Shown: positions 8,533 through 17,638 of the stretch, one piece after another
Layout of the letters: each line of letters opens with the position of its first letter
Position numbering within the stretch: the stretch's first letter is position 1
Origin: an uncultured Bacteroidia bacterium
GTDB lineage: Bacteria > Bacteroidota > Bacteroidia > Bacteroidales > ML635J-15
Length of the DNA: 64,000 nucleotides
Reading direction: 5' to 3'
Assembly (NCBI GenBank): GCA_902800045.1
Contig: CADCCZ010000001.1
Location: 973,346 to 1,037,345, forward strand
Program-made: the position numbers and the translations under genes
Notes under the pieces: generated by a model
What the model was told of the DNA's origin: nothing
Database searches by the model: none
What the model saw: only the letters and a program-made list of their open reading frames with translations

Positions 8533-9339
8533 ATGACAACAATATCAAGCATAAAGAACCCGCTGATAAAGAAAATAGTAGCGTATCAGTCGAAATCGAA
8601 GGAACGCAAAGCCGACAACGTTGTGCTGATTGAAGGCAAAAAGGAAACCGAAATTGCAACAAGTGCAAACATAAAATTCAAGAAAATACTTTTCTGTCCC
8701 GATATTATCAGCGAAAACGAAGTCCGCGACCTAGTAGGCAAGCAATTCGACACCGCCGAAGTTTACGATGTCACCGAGGAGGTTTTCTCAAAGATTTCGT
8801 ACCGCGAAACCACAGGCGGACTATATATTATAGGTGAAATTGCCGAAAAGAAACTTTCCGACCTTCCTGTAAAAGACAATTCGCTGTTCATAATCCTCGA
8901 AGCAGTGGAAAAACCAGGCAATCTGGGTGCAATATGCCGAATTGGCGATGCAGCCAAAGTTGATGGCATCATCATCTGCGACCCGCATACCGACGTGTAC
9001 AATCCAAACTCGGTAAGGTCGAGCCTCGGATGCGTATTCAGCAACAATGTTGTCAGCACCGACTTCGACAGCTGCATAAAGTGGCTTCGCGAAAACGGCA
9101 TTACAAGCTACGCCGCCGAACTTCGCGCTTCGGAATTCTACCACAAATACGACTACCGTGGAAAAACCGCCTTAGTTTTTGGCACCGAAGCCACAGGACT
9201 TACCGAAAAATGGATACAGAATGCCGACCACCGCATAAAAATCCCGATGCTGGGATACATTGATTCGCTGAACGTTTCAACATCCGTTTCGGCAATGGTT
9301 TTCGAAGCATTAAGACAACGTAACTTTTATATGAAATAG
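8533..9339 (+). CDS. TrmH/SpoU-family RNA 2'-O-methyltransferase
   Basis: A 268-residue SPOUT methyltransferase with an N-terminal substrate-binding domain (residues 1-100). The three SPOUT motifs follow: EKPGNLGAICR, ALVFGTEATGL and IPMLGYIDSLNVSTSVSAMVFE. These enzymes methylate the ribose of a tRNA or 23S rRNA base through a deep trefoil knot. The target cannot be read from the sequence. A second family member, trmH-like, is at 56923. A TATCTTTA box lies 18 bases upstream. The next gene starts 2 bases after the stop, suggesting one transcript. Confidence 0.92.
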   Translation: MTTISSIKNPLIKKIVAYQSKSKERKADNVVLIEGKKETEIATSANIKFKKILFCPDIISENEVRDLVGKQFDTAEVYDVTEEVFSKISYRETTGGLYIIGEIAEKKLSDLPVKDNSLFIILEAVEKPGNLGAICRIGDAAKVDGIIICDPHTDVYNPNSVRSSLGCVFSNNVVSTDFDSCIKWLRENGITSYAAELRASEFYHKYDYRGKTALVFGTEATGLTEKWIQNADHRIKIPMLGYIDSLNVSTSVSAMVFEALRQRNFYMK

Positions 9340-9341
9340 CC

Positions 9342-9797
9342 ATGAAAAAACTTATTTTCACAATATTAGCCACAACATTGTGTATTTTCGCCGTACAAGC
9401 ACAAAATACAAATTTCGAAAAGTACGTATCGAAGGTAAAGCAAAGTTTCGAGGATAAGGGCTATAAACTTGCAAGCCAGACCATTGGAAAGACTTGCGAC
9501 ACGCTGCCTCTAGTTTCCGACACGCTTTATTTGGAAGCCGAAACATACTACAACGTAGTTGTTGCTTCCGACAATTGTTCATACTGCGTTGTTAAGCTAT
9601 TTTTCGTCGATTCGGAAAACAACATGACCCCACTCGATTTCGAAGTCATCGAGAACGATCCAGACGGTTGGTACAACTACCGTGTTTACAAAAATGCAAA
9701 TATGAAATACGAATTTGGCCGATATGTGATTATGGTAAACTCGGAACTGCCCTACGACATGGGACTGATGGTTTACAAAAAGATATTGCCCAGATAA
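9342..9797 (+). CDS. Small exported protein of unknown function
   Basis: A 151-residue protein. Residues 1-20 form a clear signal peptide (MKKLIFTILATTLCIFAVQA with cleavage before QN). The mature part has Phe/Tyr-rich strands and a few cysteines (SDNCSYCVVKLFF). I do not recognise a family. It follows the RNA methyltransferase gene with a two-base gap, so it is probably co-transcribed, but this does not suggest a shared role. It ends face to face with the flavoprotein gene, with no spacer. Confidence 0.8.
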   Translation: MKKLIFTILATTLCIFAVQAQNTNFEKYVSKVKQSFEDKGYKLASQTIGKTCDTLPLVSDTLYLEAETYYNVVVASDNCSYCVVKLFFVDSENNMTPLDFEVIENDPDGWYNYRVYKNANMKYEFGRYVIMVNSELPYDMGLMVYKKILPR

Positions 9798-11348
9798 TCA
9801 GATTTGCCCTGCAATACGTTTCACAACTTCCATCCCATCAACTGCCGACGACACTATGCCACCGGCATAACCTGCGCCTTCGCCACAAGGATAAAGATTT
9901 GAAACAGAAAGACTTTGCATAGTCTCTATATCGCGAACAACCTGTACGGGACTGCTAGTACGCGACTCCACTCCCACCACTACTGCCTCATTTGTAAGAA
10001 AACCATGCATCTGCCTGTCGAACTGGCGGAAACCTTCGCGCAAACGAAGCGACAGAAAATCGGGCATCCAGAAATGCATCGGACTGCTAACAACTCCTGG
10101 TTCGTACGAAACCGACGGCAAATTGGCTGAGATTTTTCCATTCACAAAATCTGCAAGCCTCTGAGCAGGAGCGACAACCGCACCTCCTCCATTCCTATAT
10201 GCCAATGTCTCAAGCATTTTCTGAAACTCCAATCCCGAAAATATTTTATTATCGGAATACGATGCATAATCCTCGGGACGCAATTCGACAACAATGCCCG
10301 AATTGGCAAACGGCGAATTTCGCTTCGAATTGGACATTCCGTTCACAACTATGGTGTTATCTTCGGTAAGTGCACTTACAATCTTGCCGCCAGGACACAT
10401 GCAGAACGAATATACACCTCGTCCATCCACCTGCTTAACAAGCGAATATGAAGCTGCTGGCAAAAATTTTCCTCTTTCTTTGCGCTTATACTGTATAGAA
10501 TCGATGAGAGCCTGCGGATGCTCTACGCGAACACCCATTGCGAACCCTTTCTCACGAAGGGCAACGCCCTCAGAATTAAGCATATAGTATATATCACGCG
10601 CCGAATGTCCAGTTGCAAGAACCAGATTGTCGCATAGATACTCGTCGGTTCCGTTGATTACAACGCCGGCGACTTTATTGTTAACAAGTTTTAATCCAGT
10701 CAGTTTCGACGAGAAATGCACCTCTCCGCCACAGTCAAGAATCTTGTTTCGGATATTGCGCATTATGGCATGAAGTCTATCAGTTCCTATATGCGGATGT
10801 GCTTCGACAAGAATATCTTCGTCGGCACCGAAATAATGCAGAAGCTGCAAAACCTCGGTCACATTACCACGTTTTTTGCTTCGTGTGTACAACTTTCCGT
10901 CCGAATATGTTCCAGCACCACCCTCACCGAAAGCATAATTTGATTCAGGATTAAGAATATGCTGTGTATTTAGAGCAGCAATGTCGAACTTGCGTTCGTC
11001 AACCGACTTGCCCCGTTCGAAGACTATTGGTTTCAATCTCGACATAATGCATTGTAACGCAGCAAAATAGCCAGCAGGACCAGCACCAATTATTGTCACA
11101 GTTTTAGAGGAGGAAACATCAAGAAACTCAAAGTTACCACGCAAATCGGGAAAGACATCGCCAGTTGTTGCAACCTGCAGACGCACATTGAATTTCACAC
11201 CTTTGCGTGCATCAATCGACTTGCGCACAATGCGATACGAAGATATTTCGTTTTCTGGAATTCCAAGTTGGCGCGAAACCGCTTTAAGTACCTGCGACCT
11301 ATCGAACAACTGTTCCGGAAAAAAGACGAAATCGGCTTCGTGAATCAT
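9798..11348 (-). CDS. FAD-dependent dehydrogenase, COG2509 type
   Basis: A 516-residue flavoprotein. A short N-terminal domain (about residues 1-80) precedes the dinucleotide-binding motif VTIIGAGPAGYFAALQ. The family-specific segments GEGGAGTYSDGKLYTR, NLVLATGHSARD and CGEGAGYAGGIVSSAVDG are all present. The family is widespread, and its physiological substrate is not established. The start overlaps the stop of porT in TAATG, so translation of the two is probably coupled. The link may only be transcriptional. Confidence 0.9.
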   Translation of the reverse strand: MIHEADFVFFPEQLFDRSQVLKAVSRQLGIPENEISSYRIVRKSIDARKGVKFNVRLQVATTGDVFPDLRGNFEFLDVSSSKTVTIIGAGPAGYFAALQCIMSRLKPIVFERGKSVDERKFDIAALNTQHILNPESNYAFGEGGAGTYSDGKLYTRSKKRGNVTEVLQLLHYFGADEDILVEAHPHIGTDRLHAIMRNIRNKILDCGGEVHFSSKLTGLKLVNNKVAGVVINGTDEYLCDNLVLATGHSARDIYYMLNSEGVALREKGFAMGVRVEHPQALIDSIQYKRKERGKFLPAASYSLVKQVDGRGVYSFCMCPGGKIVSALTEDNTIVVNGMSNSKRNSPFANSGIVVELRPEDYASYSDNKIFSGLEFQKMLETLAYRNGGGAVVAPAQRLADFVNGKISANLPSVSYEPGVVSSPMHFWMPDFLSLRLREGFRQFDRQMHGFLTNEAVVVGVESRTSSPVQVVRDIETMQSLSVSNLYPCGEGAGYAGGIVSSAVDGMEVVKRIAGQI

Positions 11349-12088
11349 TATTTTCTGTGTTTCCTGATAAAATCGAGTTTACCGCCTTCGAAATTGAAAC
11401 CGATAAGCAACATTCTGGAATTTAGACGCTTGAAATAGTCGGCGAACTGTGAACCATCGTACACAACATCGTTCAATGTTCCCCACGATGCCTTAATCTC
11501 CACTCCAAACATAAAATATTCGAGGAAGAAATCGATGCCTGCGCCTATTTCGTAGTAAGCGTCGAACCTGCGCAGACGTATCTTGGGATATTCTTCGGGT
11601 TTAATCTTTTTCTGCGATGCCATATCGATACGCGCCGATGCGCCAACAGTAAGGAACGGACGCCAGTTACTGATACGAGCGGCCTTGTACTTGAACTGGA
11701 TTGGCAAATCGATGAATGTAGACTCGATCATCATCGTATGTCGCCATATATCTCCTTTCTTCAGATACTTGTAATGCAAGTTGCGCTGACCAAAGACCAA
11801 TCCAGGTAAAAATCTGAAATCGAAATATTTGCCTATCCTGAAATTCGATATGATATTGATATTGAATCCAACAAATCGACTGACTTCAACACCATATATG
11901 GTATCCATAGCCTGAGTCAAGAACCTGTCGGCAGGACGAATTGTAAAGTCCATGGTGTTGAGCCCCAGCGAGTAACCGAAATGAACTATCTGCTCGTCCA
12001 ATTTGGGCAAGTTCATCGGTTTTTCCTTCTGTGCAAAGGTTGACAGCACAAACACTAACGGCAATATGGTCAATAATAATTTCTTCAA
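11348..12088 (-). CDS. porT: PorT, type IX secretion outer-membrane protein
   Basis: A 246-residue beta-barrel protein close in length to known PorT/SprT. It has a signal peptide (KKLLLTILPLVFVLSTFAQ) and the conserved segments HFGYSLGLNTMDF, NINIISNFRIGKYFDFRFLPGLVFGQRNL and IESTFIDLPIQFKYK. PorT is needed for the type IX secretion system that exports proteins with a C-terminal sorting domain, such as the subtilase at 57727. The longer frame begins at a GTG (12157), but a TATATTTG box at 12103-12110 lies inside it. The start is therefore probably the TTG at 12088, directly before the signal peptide. Confidence 0.85.
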   Translation of the reverse strand: MKKLLLTILPLVFVLSTFAQKEKPMNLPKLDEQIVHFGYSLGLNTMDFTIRPADRFLTQAMDTIYGVEVSRFVGFNINIISNFRIGKYFDFRFLPGLVFGQRNLHYKYLKKGDIWRHTMMIESTFIDLPIQFKYKAARISNWRPFLTVGASARIDMASQKKIKPEEYPKIRLRRFDAYYEIGAGIDFFLEYFMFGVEIKASWGTLNDVVYDGSQFADYFKRLNSRMLLIGFNFEGGKLDFIRKHRK

Positions 12089-12102
12089 AAGAAAAATTTT
12101 TG

Positions 12103-12110
12103 CAAATATA
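12103..12110 (-). promoter_or_regulatory. porT -7 box
   Basis: TATATTTG on the minus strand, 14 bases before the TTG start. It supports a short leader and excludes the upstream GTG. Confidence 0.7.
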
Positions 12111-12222
12111 ACTCTAATGCTTGAAAAATATTGCCTCAATCGAAAATATTTGTTCACACTGCAATGGTAATTAACAACGGTGGCCTCGATGATTTGGAAT
12201 AAAACAACCGGCGTTTAAATCT

Positions 12223-12242
12223 CGACGCAAAGCATTGCGTCG
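12223..12242. repeat. Dispersed palindrome, CGACGCAA family
   Basis: CGACGCAA and TTGCGTCG form an 8-bp stem around AGCA, between porT and tex. One of at least seven members in this window. Confidence 0.75.
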
Positions 12243-12285
12243 CTAAAAACGTTGAAGGTTGAACTAACGCATCATCAAACTATCG

Positions 12286-14424
12286 TCAGCCGTTGCCCTG
12301 CTCCACTCCTTTCATTGTCAACTGGATACGCTTGCGTTCCTTGTCAACCGATACGACCTTAACCATCACATACTGGTGCAATTTGAGCACCTCGGTTGGC
12401 GACTCAATACGCTTTTCGGAAATCTGGGAAACATGCACAAGACCGTTCTCCTTGATTCCAAAATCGACAAACGCACCGAAATTGGTAATATTGGTGACAA
12501 TCCCGGGCAGAATCATACCTTCTTCAAGGTCGTCGATACGATGAATATTCTTGTCGAATTCCAACACTTTTATAATACCACGCGGATTGCGACCTTTCTT
12601 CTTCAATTCGGTAACAATATCAAGAAGACTTGGCATACCTATCTGTTCGGTAACATATTTTGACAAATCGACAGCATCGAGCACTTCGGGCTTCTCGACC
12701 AGTTCTGCCATAGTAAGTTTACAATCCTTTGCAATTTTCGCAACAACTGGATACGACTCGGGGTGAACAGCGGTATTGTCGAGCGGATTGTCACCATCGG
12801 GAATGCGCAAGAAACCAGCACACTGCTCGAATGCCTTGTTGCCCAAACGAGTCACATCAAGCAACTGCTTACGGTTTGTGAACGCACCATGTTCCGCACG
12901 ATAATCGACAATATTCTGCGCCAACACAGGACCCAATCCAGAAACATAATTCAACAAATGCTTTGTTGCTGTATTCAAGTTCACACCGACATTGTTAACC
13001 ACGCTCACAACAACACGGTCGAGGCTGTCCTTCAGCAATTTCTGGTCGACATCGTGCTGATACTGGCCAACGCCAATCGACTTTGGCTCAATCTTCACCA
13101 ATTCGGCAAGCGGATCCATCAGACGGCGGGCTATCGAAACAGCACCGCGCACCGTAACATCGTACTGCGGGAATTCTTCCCTTGCCACCGACGAAGCCGA
13201 ATAAACCGAAGCTCCGTCCTCACTAACAACAAAGACCTGCACAGGTCGGTCGAAATGTATGCGTTTCACAAAATATTCGGTCTCTCGGCTTGCAGTGCCG
13301 TTGCCGATGGCAATAGCATCGATCTTGTACGCCGACACCATCGACGAAAGTTTCTTCATTGCCAAGGCCGTCTGTTCCTGCGGCTTATGCGGATAAATAT
13401 TGTCGTTGTGCAACAAATTTCCCTCGGTATCGATACATACCAGCTTGCAGCCAGTACGATAACCTGGGTCGATGCCGAGTATGCGTTTCTTGCCAAGTGG
13501 CGGAGTCATAAGCAGTTGTCGAAGATTTGCAGCAAAAACATCTATAGCCGTAATGTCGGCTTTTTCCTTGCTCGACGAAGCAAATTCGGTTTCTATCGAC
13601 GGCTTTATCAAGCGTGAGTAAGCATCGGAAATTGTCTCAGTGAGCAAATCGGAACATTGACCCTTGCCATGGATAAACAAATACTTCAACTGCTTGAGCG
13701 AATGTTCTTCATCTGGCGAAATATCCACACGCAGGAAACCTTCGCTTTCGCCACGACGCATGGCGAGTATCCTATGCGACGGACAAGTTGAGAGCCTCTG
13801 CGAAAAATCGAAGTAATCGCGGTATTTTTCAGCCTCTTCCATCTTCGATTTCACAACCTTCGATGTAATAACAGCCTCCTGCTCAAACATTCGGCGCACA
13901 CGTTCACGTGCCGACTTGTCCTCGCTTATCAGTTCGGCATTTATGTCGCTTGCTCCAGCTATGGCATCCTCAACGGTTTTAACATCGTCGTTCAGATATT
14001 TTTTAGCTTCGGCATATACATCGACTGACTTTTGCACAAAAATAATCTTTGCCAAAGGTTCCAAGCCTTTTTCACGGGCCACTGCTGCACGAGTTCTACG
14101 TTTTGGCTTGTAAGGCAAATATATATCCTCCAAATCGTTGAGATTCCATGTATTACGAATTACAGATTCGAGTTCGGGCGTAAGTTTTCCTTGCTTCTCA
14201 ATAGCGGCAAGTATAGTCGTTTTGCGTGCCTGCAACTCGTTGTAATACTCGTTTCTCTTGAAAATCGCTTCTACCTGCGTCTCGTCAAGGCCACCTGTAC
14301 GTTCCTTACGGTAACGCGAAATAAATGGAATTGTACAGCCATCATCCAACAAAGCGACTGTATTTGCTACTTGACGTTCAGAAATGCTTAATTCTGACGA
14401 AATTATGGAAAATATATTTTGCAT
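12286..14424 (-). CDS. tex: Tex, RNA-binding transcription accessory protein
   Basis: A 712-residue protein with the whole Tex layout: N-terminal helical Tex_N region (RYRKERTGGLDETQVEAI), YqgF/RNase-H-like domain around residues 310-440 (RILGIDPGYRTGCKLVCID), helix-hairpin-helix region (about 490-560, YVSGLGPVLAQNIVDYRAEHG) and a C-terminal S1 domain (GMILPGIVTNITNFGAFVDFG). Tex binds nucleic acid and is linked to transcription and stress functions. It begins three bases after the stop of the GtrA-like gene, so the two are probably one operon. Confidence 0.96.
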   Translation of the reverse strand: MQNIFSIISSELSISERQVANTVALLDDGCTIPFISRYRKERTGGLDETQVEAIFKRNEYYNELQARKTTILAAIEKQGKLTPELESVIRNTWNLNDLEDIYLPYKPKRRTRAAVAREKGLEPLAKIIFVQKSVDVYAEAKKYLNDDVKTVEDAIAGASDINAELISEDKSARERVRRMFEQEAVITSKVVKSKMEEAEKYRDYFDFSQRLSTCPSHRILAMRRGESEGFLRVDISPDEEHSLKQLKYLFIHGKGQCSDLLTETISDAYSRLIKPSIETEFASSSKEKADITAIDVFAANLRQLLMTPPLGKKRILGIDPGYRTGCKLVCIDTEGNLLHNDNIYPHKPQEQTALAMKKLSSMVSAYKIDAIAIGNGTASRETEYFVKRIHFDRPVQVFVVSEDGASVYSASSVAREEFPQYDVTVRGAVSIARRLMDPLAELVKIEPKSIGVGQYQHDVDQKLLKDSLDRVVVSVVNNVGVNLNTATKHLLNYVSGLGPVLAQNIVDYRAEHGAFTNRKQLLDVTRLGNKAFEQCAGFLRIPDGDNPLDNTAVHPESYPVVAKIAKDCKLTMAELVEKPEVLDAVDLSKYVTEQIGMPSLLDIVTELKKKGRNPRGIIKVLEFDKNIHRIDDLEEGMILPGIVTNITNFGAFVDFGIKENGLVHVSQISEKRIESPTEVLKLHQYVMVKVVSVDKERKRIQLTMKGVEQGNG

Positions 14425-14427
14425 AGT

Positions 14428-15000
14428 CTATTCTTCTATTTTTTCAACTTCTTCCCTCTGCCTTTGCGAAAAGCTAAAATACATCTGCATGAAGTAACTA
14501 TATACGATCACTATCACCATTGTAATTATCTTCGACAGCATTGCGGCAATTTCCTTGTTTGTCATTCCAAAGAATGTCCATCCCCAGAATCCAATAAAGT
14601 CGGAATCGACAAAGACAATCTCATTAAATAGCTTGAGCAACAAGTAATTAAGCAATATAGATCCACAAACTGTAAGTCCGTAGCGAATCAGCTGTCTGTA
14701 TCCTTGCAATGTTGAAGCGGTAAAAGTTATGTATTTTGCCAAAAGGAAACCAATGGTAAAAGTAATCGGGAATTCGGTTATGAATGCTGCAATATGCGGA
14801 GAAATCACCACAAAGCCCAAATCCACATTGCTTGCACCAAACGCGTAATTATACAATATGTAATAAAGGATAATATCAAGCAGCGTATTCATGCCACCAG
14901 TAAAACCATACCTGAATATGGTCTGCGGTATGAACTTGCGAAAAGGCTTGTAGAACCAATCTACCACAGCGAGAATAATATCACGAATCTTTCTTAACAT
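14428..15000 (-). CDS. GtrA-like membrane protein
   Basis: A 190-residue protein with four hydrophobic segments: TLLDIILYYILYNYAF, ITFTIGFLLAKYITF, GLTVCGSILLNYLLLKLF and KIITMVIVIVYSYFM. The start (FRYGFTGGMNTLLDIILYY) matches the GtrA family, which is thought to move polyprenyl-linked sugars or act with glycosyltransferases. No glycosyltransferase is next to it. The frame extends to a GTG at 15012, but that codon lies at the edge of a TATTTTTG box (15012-15019). ATG 15000 is preferred. Confidence 0.8.
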   Translation of the reverse strand: MLRKIRDIILAVVDWFYKPFRKFIPQTIFRYGFTGGMNTLLDIILYYILYNYAFGASNVDLGFVVISPHIAAFITEFPITFTIGFLLAKYITFTASTLQGYRQLIRYGLTVCGSILLNYLLLKLFNEIVFVDSDFIGFWGWTFFGMTNKEIAAMLSKIITMVIVIVYSYFMQMYFSFSQRQREEVEKIEE

Positions 15001-15078
15001 AAAAACAAGCACAAAAATACAACTTTATTTTAGATTTACGATTGAGGATTTGATGATTTGAAGATTTGAAGATTGTAT

Positions 15079-15106
15079 TGTAGCGGTGCAATATTGCGCC
15101 ACTACA
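15079..15106. repeat. Dispersed palindrome, variant copy
   Basis: TGTAGCGGTGCAA pairs imperfectly with TTGCGCCACTACA. It is followed by AT-rich words (CAATTGTCAATTG, CCATTATCAATTATT) and preceded by GATTTGATGATTTGAAG units. Similar words recur at 26010-26055 and 30940-30975. Confidence 0.6.
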
Positions 15107-15170
15107 ATTATCAATTGTCAATTGTTAATTATCCATTATCAATTATTATTGTCAATTGCCAATTGTCCAT

Positions 15171-15178
15171 TATTTTTG
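15171..15178 (+). promoter_or_regulatory. -7 box of the M23 peptidase gene
   Basis: TATTTTTG ends only four bases before the ATG at 15183. The transcript would have almost no leader. Confidence 0.7.
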
Positions 15179-15182
15179 CGCC

Positions 15183-16868
15183 ATGAAAAGTATACTACTC
15201 GCAATATTTACCTCCCTAATTATCAGCAATATATTTGCACAGCAGGAAGACTTCAGCGATTTTGGGCTTCCGGTAAACTTTCCAATACAGCTTTCGGGCA
15301 ACTTTAGCGAGCCTCGTGCCGCGCACTTCCATTCGGGCATAGACATCCGCACCTATACCGATGGCAAACCTCTGTATGCACTGGCCGACGGGTACATATC
15401 AAGGATTCTTATATCTCCATACGGATACGGTCATGCCCTGTACATCGACTACGAAAACGGCTACAGGTCTGTTTATGGTCATATTTCGGAATTTGCAGGC
15501 GAAATTGCCACATACGCCAAGAACATACAATACGAAAAGAAATCGTTCCGCATCGACATTAAACTTTCACCACTCGACATTCCCGTAAAAAAAGGCCAGC
15601 TTATAGCCTACTCCGGAAATACCGGTCAGTCGGGAGGGCCTCACCTGCATTTCGAAATTAGGGATGCGGCAACCGACATATCGCTCAATACCATAGGCAA
15701 ATACATAAAACTTTCGGATAATGTTCCGCCCGAAGCAATGTCGGTGGTAGTTTATCCGCAGTCGGCAAAATCGTCAGTCGCCGGCAACGATAGCAAAACA
15801 ATGGTATCGCTTCCAAAAAGCACAACTGGCAAATACAACCTATCGTCGCCGATATACGCAAAAGGCAAAATTGGAATCGGAGTCGAATACTGCGACCGCA
15901 TGAATGGCTCCTCGAACCGTTATGGTGCAGAACGTGCCGACCTAATCGTCAATGGAAAGACGGTTTACACCTCCGTTTTCGACAAGGTTGATTTCGACAG
16001 GCAGTCGTCAAAAAACAGCTGCTTCGACTTCAACTACTACGTAAGCGACAACAAATATGTGCAGAAGCTATTTGTCGAGCCAAACAACGACCTCGAAATA
16101 TACAGCAACCTTGTCAACGACGGCTACCTGAACATTGGCGACAACGACTCGGTGAAAATACAAATCAAACTTACCGATTTCAACGGCAATGTAAGCAACA
16201 TACGCTTCACAATTTTGACAGATACTGCCACAAATGTCAAGTATACCAACAACAAAAAGTTAAAATGGAATACCGACAACAATCTAGAAATCAAAGGTTG
16301 CCGCGTAAAAATCGATTCGGCTACTCTTTTCGACGACCGCGAAATACAACTTAGCAAGACTGGCAACAAAAAGTATTCACCGATATTTGCACTTGGCGAC
16401 GAAACCGAAGCTGTAAAGAAAAACTTTACCGTTTCGCTTTCCGACAGCCTGGTTCCACAGCAATACAAACAAAAGGCATTCGTCTGCCGCGAAATAAAAG
16501 GAAAGACCAATTATCTCACCTCGACCTGCGAAAACGGATGGCTCAGCGCCAAGTCAAACCGCTTCGGCAAGTTCTTCATTCTGGTCGACACAATTGCGCC
16601 GACAATAAAGCCACTTGTAATTAGCGGCGACATGACGGGTAGAAAGTATATCGAATTCAAGATTACCGACAACCTGTCGGGCGTGAGCACCTATAATATA
16701 TATATAAACGACACGTGGGTACTTGGCGAATACGAACCAAAGAAATCGTCGCTCAGGTATTACTTCGACAACCGTCTGCCAAAGTGCGACAAGTACAAGC
16801 TGAAAGTCGTAGTTGGCGACAACATGAAGAACGAAACCGTTTACGAGTACGAATTCATAAGGAAATAA
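15183..16868 (+). CDS. Exported M23 (LytM-type) zinc peptidase
   Basis: A 561-residue protein with a signal peptide (residues 1-19, ending in IFAQ). The LytM zinc ligands are HSGID (His50, Asp54) and PHLHFEI (in SGGPHLHFEI). These enzymes cut peptide bridges in peptidoglycan and act in the periplasm. The domain is interrupted, with about 60 residues between VYGHISEF and VKKGQLIAYSGNTGQ, as in some Bacteroidetes members. From about residue 180 to the end is a long region of Ig-like or beta-sandwich character with no named domain that I recognise. A TTG upstream is excluded by the promoter box. Confidence 0.9.
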   Translation: MKSILLAIFTSLIISNIFAQQEDFSDFGLPVNFPIQLSGNFSEPRAAHFHSGIDIRTYTDGKPLYALADGYISRILISPYGYGHALYIDYENGYRSVYGHISEFAGEIATYAKNIQYEKKSFRIDIKLSPLDIPVKKGQLIAYSGNTGQSGGPHLHFEIRDAATDISLNTIGKYIKLSDNVPPEAMSVVVYPQSAKSSVAGNDSKTMVSLPKSTTGKYNLSSPIYAKGKIGIGVEYCDRMNGSSNRYGAERADLIVNGKTVYTSVFDKVDFDRQSSKNSCFDFNYYVSDNKYVQKLFVEPNNDLEIYSNLVNDGYLNIGDNDSVKIQIKLTDFNGNVSNIRFTILTDTATNVKYTNNKKLKWNTDNNLEIKGCRVKIDSATLFDDREIQLSKTGNKKYSPIFALGDETEAVKKNFTVSLSDSLVPQQYKQKAFVCREIKGKTNYLTSTCENGWLSAKSNRFGKFFILVDTIAPTIKPLVISGDMTGRKYIEFKITDNLSGVSTYNIYINDTWVLGEYEPKKSSLRYYFDNRLPKCDKYKLKVVVGDNMKNETVYEYEFIRK

Positions 16869-16871
16869 AAA

Positions 16872-16903
16872 GCAGCCCAATAAAATATATTGGACTGCTC
16901 AAT
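16872..16903. terminator. Hairpin between convergent M23 and purQ genes
   Basis: AGCAGCCCAAT pairs with ATTGGACTGCT (one mismatch) around AAAATAT. It lies between two converging genes. T-runs are weak on both sides, so termination strength is uncertain. Confidence 0.55.
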
Positions 16904-16929
16904 TATGAAAATTTTTACTTAGGACAATT

Positions 16930-17628
16930 CTACTTTTTGTCTTCCAGATAACTGATTATTGATTTCAGTATGTACAAGCCGTCGGTATTACCGAGTTCCT
17001 TGTCGACAGCCCTTTCGGGGTGAGGCATCATACCGAAAACATTCTTAGTAGCATTGCAAACGCCAGCGATGTTCATAAGCGAACCATTGGGGCAGTCGGC
17101 TTCGGACAGATTGCCGTCCTTGTCGCAGTAGCGCCAAATTATCTGGCCATTCTGATGCAACTGCTTCAATACGTCCTCGGGAGCATAGTAGCGACCCTCG
17201 CCATGAGCAATAGGAATATTGAGAGGCTTGTTCTTCGGAATGTACATGGTCATTGCCGAATCGTTGTTGTCGGCCTTGATATACTGGTTCTTGCAAATGA
17301 ACTTCTGGTTTGTGTTGTGAAGCAATGTTCCAGGAAGCAATCCCGATTCGCACAAAATCTGGAATCCGTTGCATACACCAAAAACGAAACCGCCCTTTGC
17401 TGCAAAGTCAACAACCTTCTCCATTATAGGAGAAAACTTTGCTATTGCACCCGAGCGCAAATAATCGCCATACGAGAAACCGCCAGGTATTGCTATTGCA
17501 TCGCACCCCTGCAAATCGGTATCCTTATGCCACAATTCAACAACTTCCTGCTTCAGAATGTCGCGCAACGCGAAAACCATATCATGGTCGCAGTTTGACC
17601 CCGGAAAAATTACTACACCAAATTTCAT
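16930..17628 (-). CDS. purQ: Phosphoribosylformylglycinamidine synthase subunit PurQ
   Basis: A 232-residue class I glutamine amidotransferase that releases ammonia from glutamine for the fourth step of purine synthesis, in complex with PurL and PurS. The nucleophile Cys lies in FGVCNGFQ, and the His-Glu pair in MMPHPERA. The N-terminus KFGVVIFPGSNCDHDM is typical of PurQ. A separate PurQ of this size means that the PurL of this organism is the short type. Many Bacteroidales instead have one large fused enzyme. purL and purS are not in the window. Confidence 0.95.
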   Translation of the reverse strand: MKFGVVIFPGSNCDHDMVFALRDILKQEVVELWHKDTDLQGCDAIAIPGGFSYGDYLRSGAIAKFSPIMEKVVDFAAKGGFVFGVCNGFQILCESGLLPGTLLHNTNQKFICKNQYIKADNNDSAMTMYIPKNKPLNIPIAHGEGRYYAPEDVLKQLHQNGQIIWRYCDKDGNLSEADCPNGSLMNIAGVCNATKNVFGMMPHPERAVDKELGNTDGLYILKSIISYLEDKK

Positions 17629-17638
17629 ATACTAAATT

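Noticed and set aside
12089-12157. N-terminal extension of PorT from a GTG
   Set aside because: The -7 box TATATTTG lies inside the extension, and the signal peptide starts at the later TTG.
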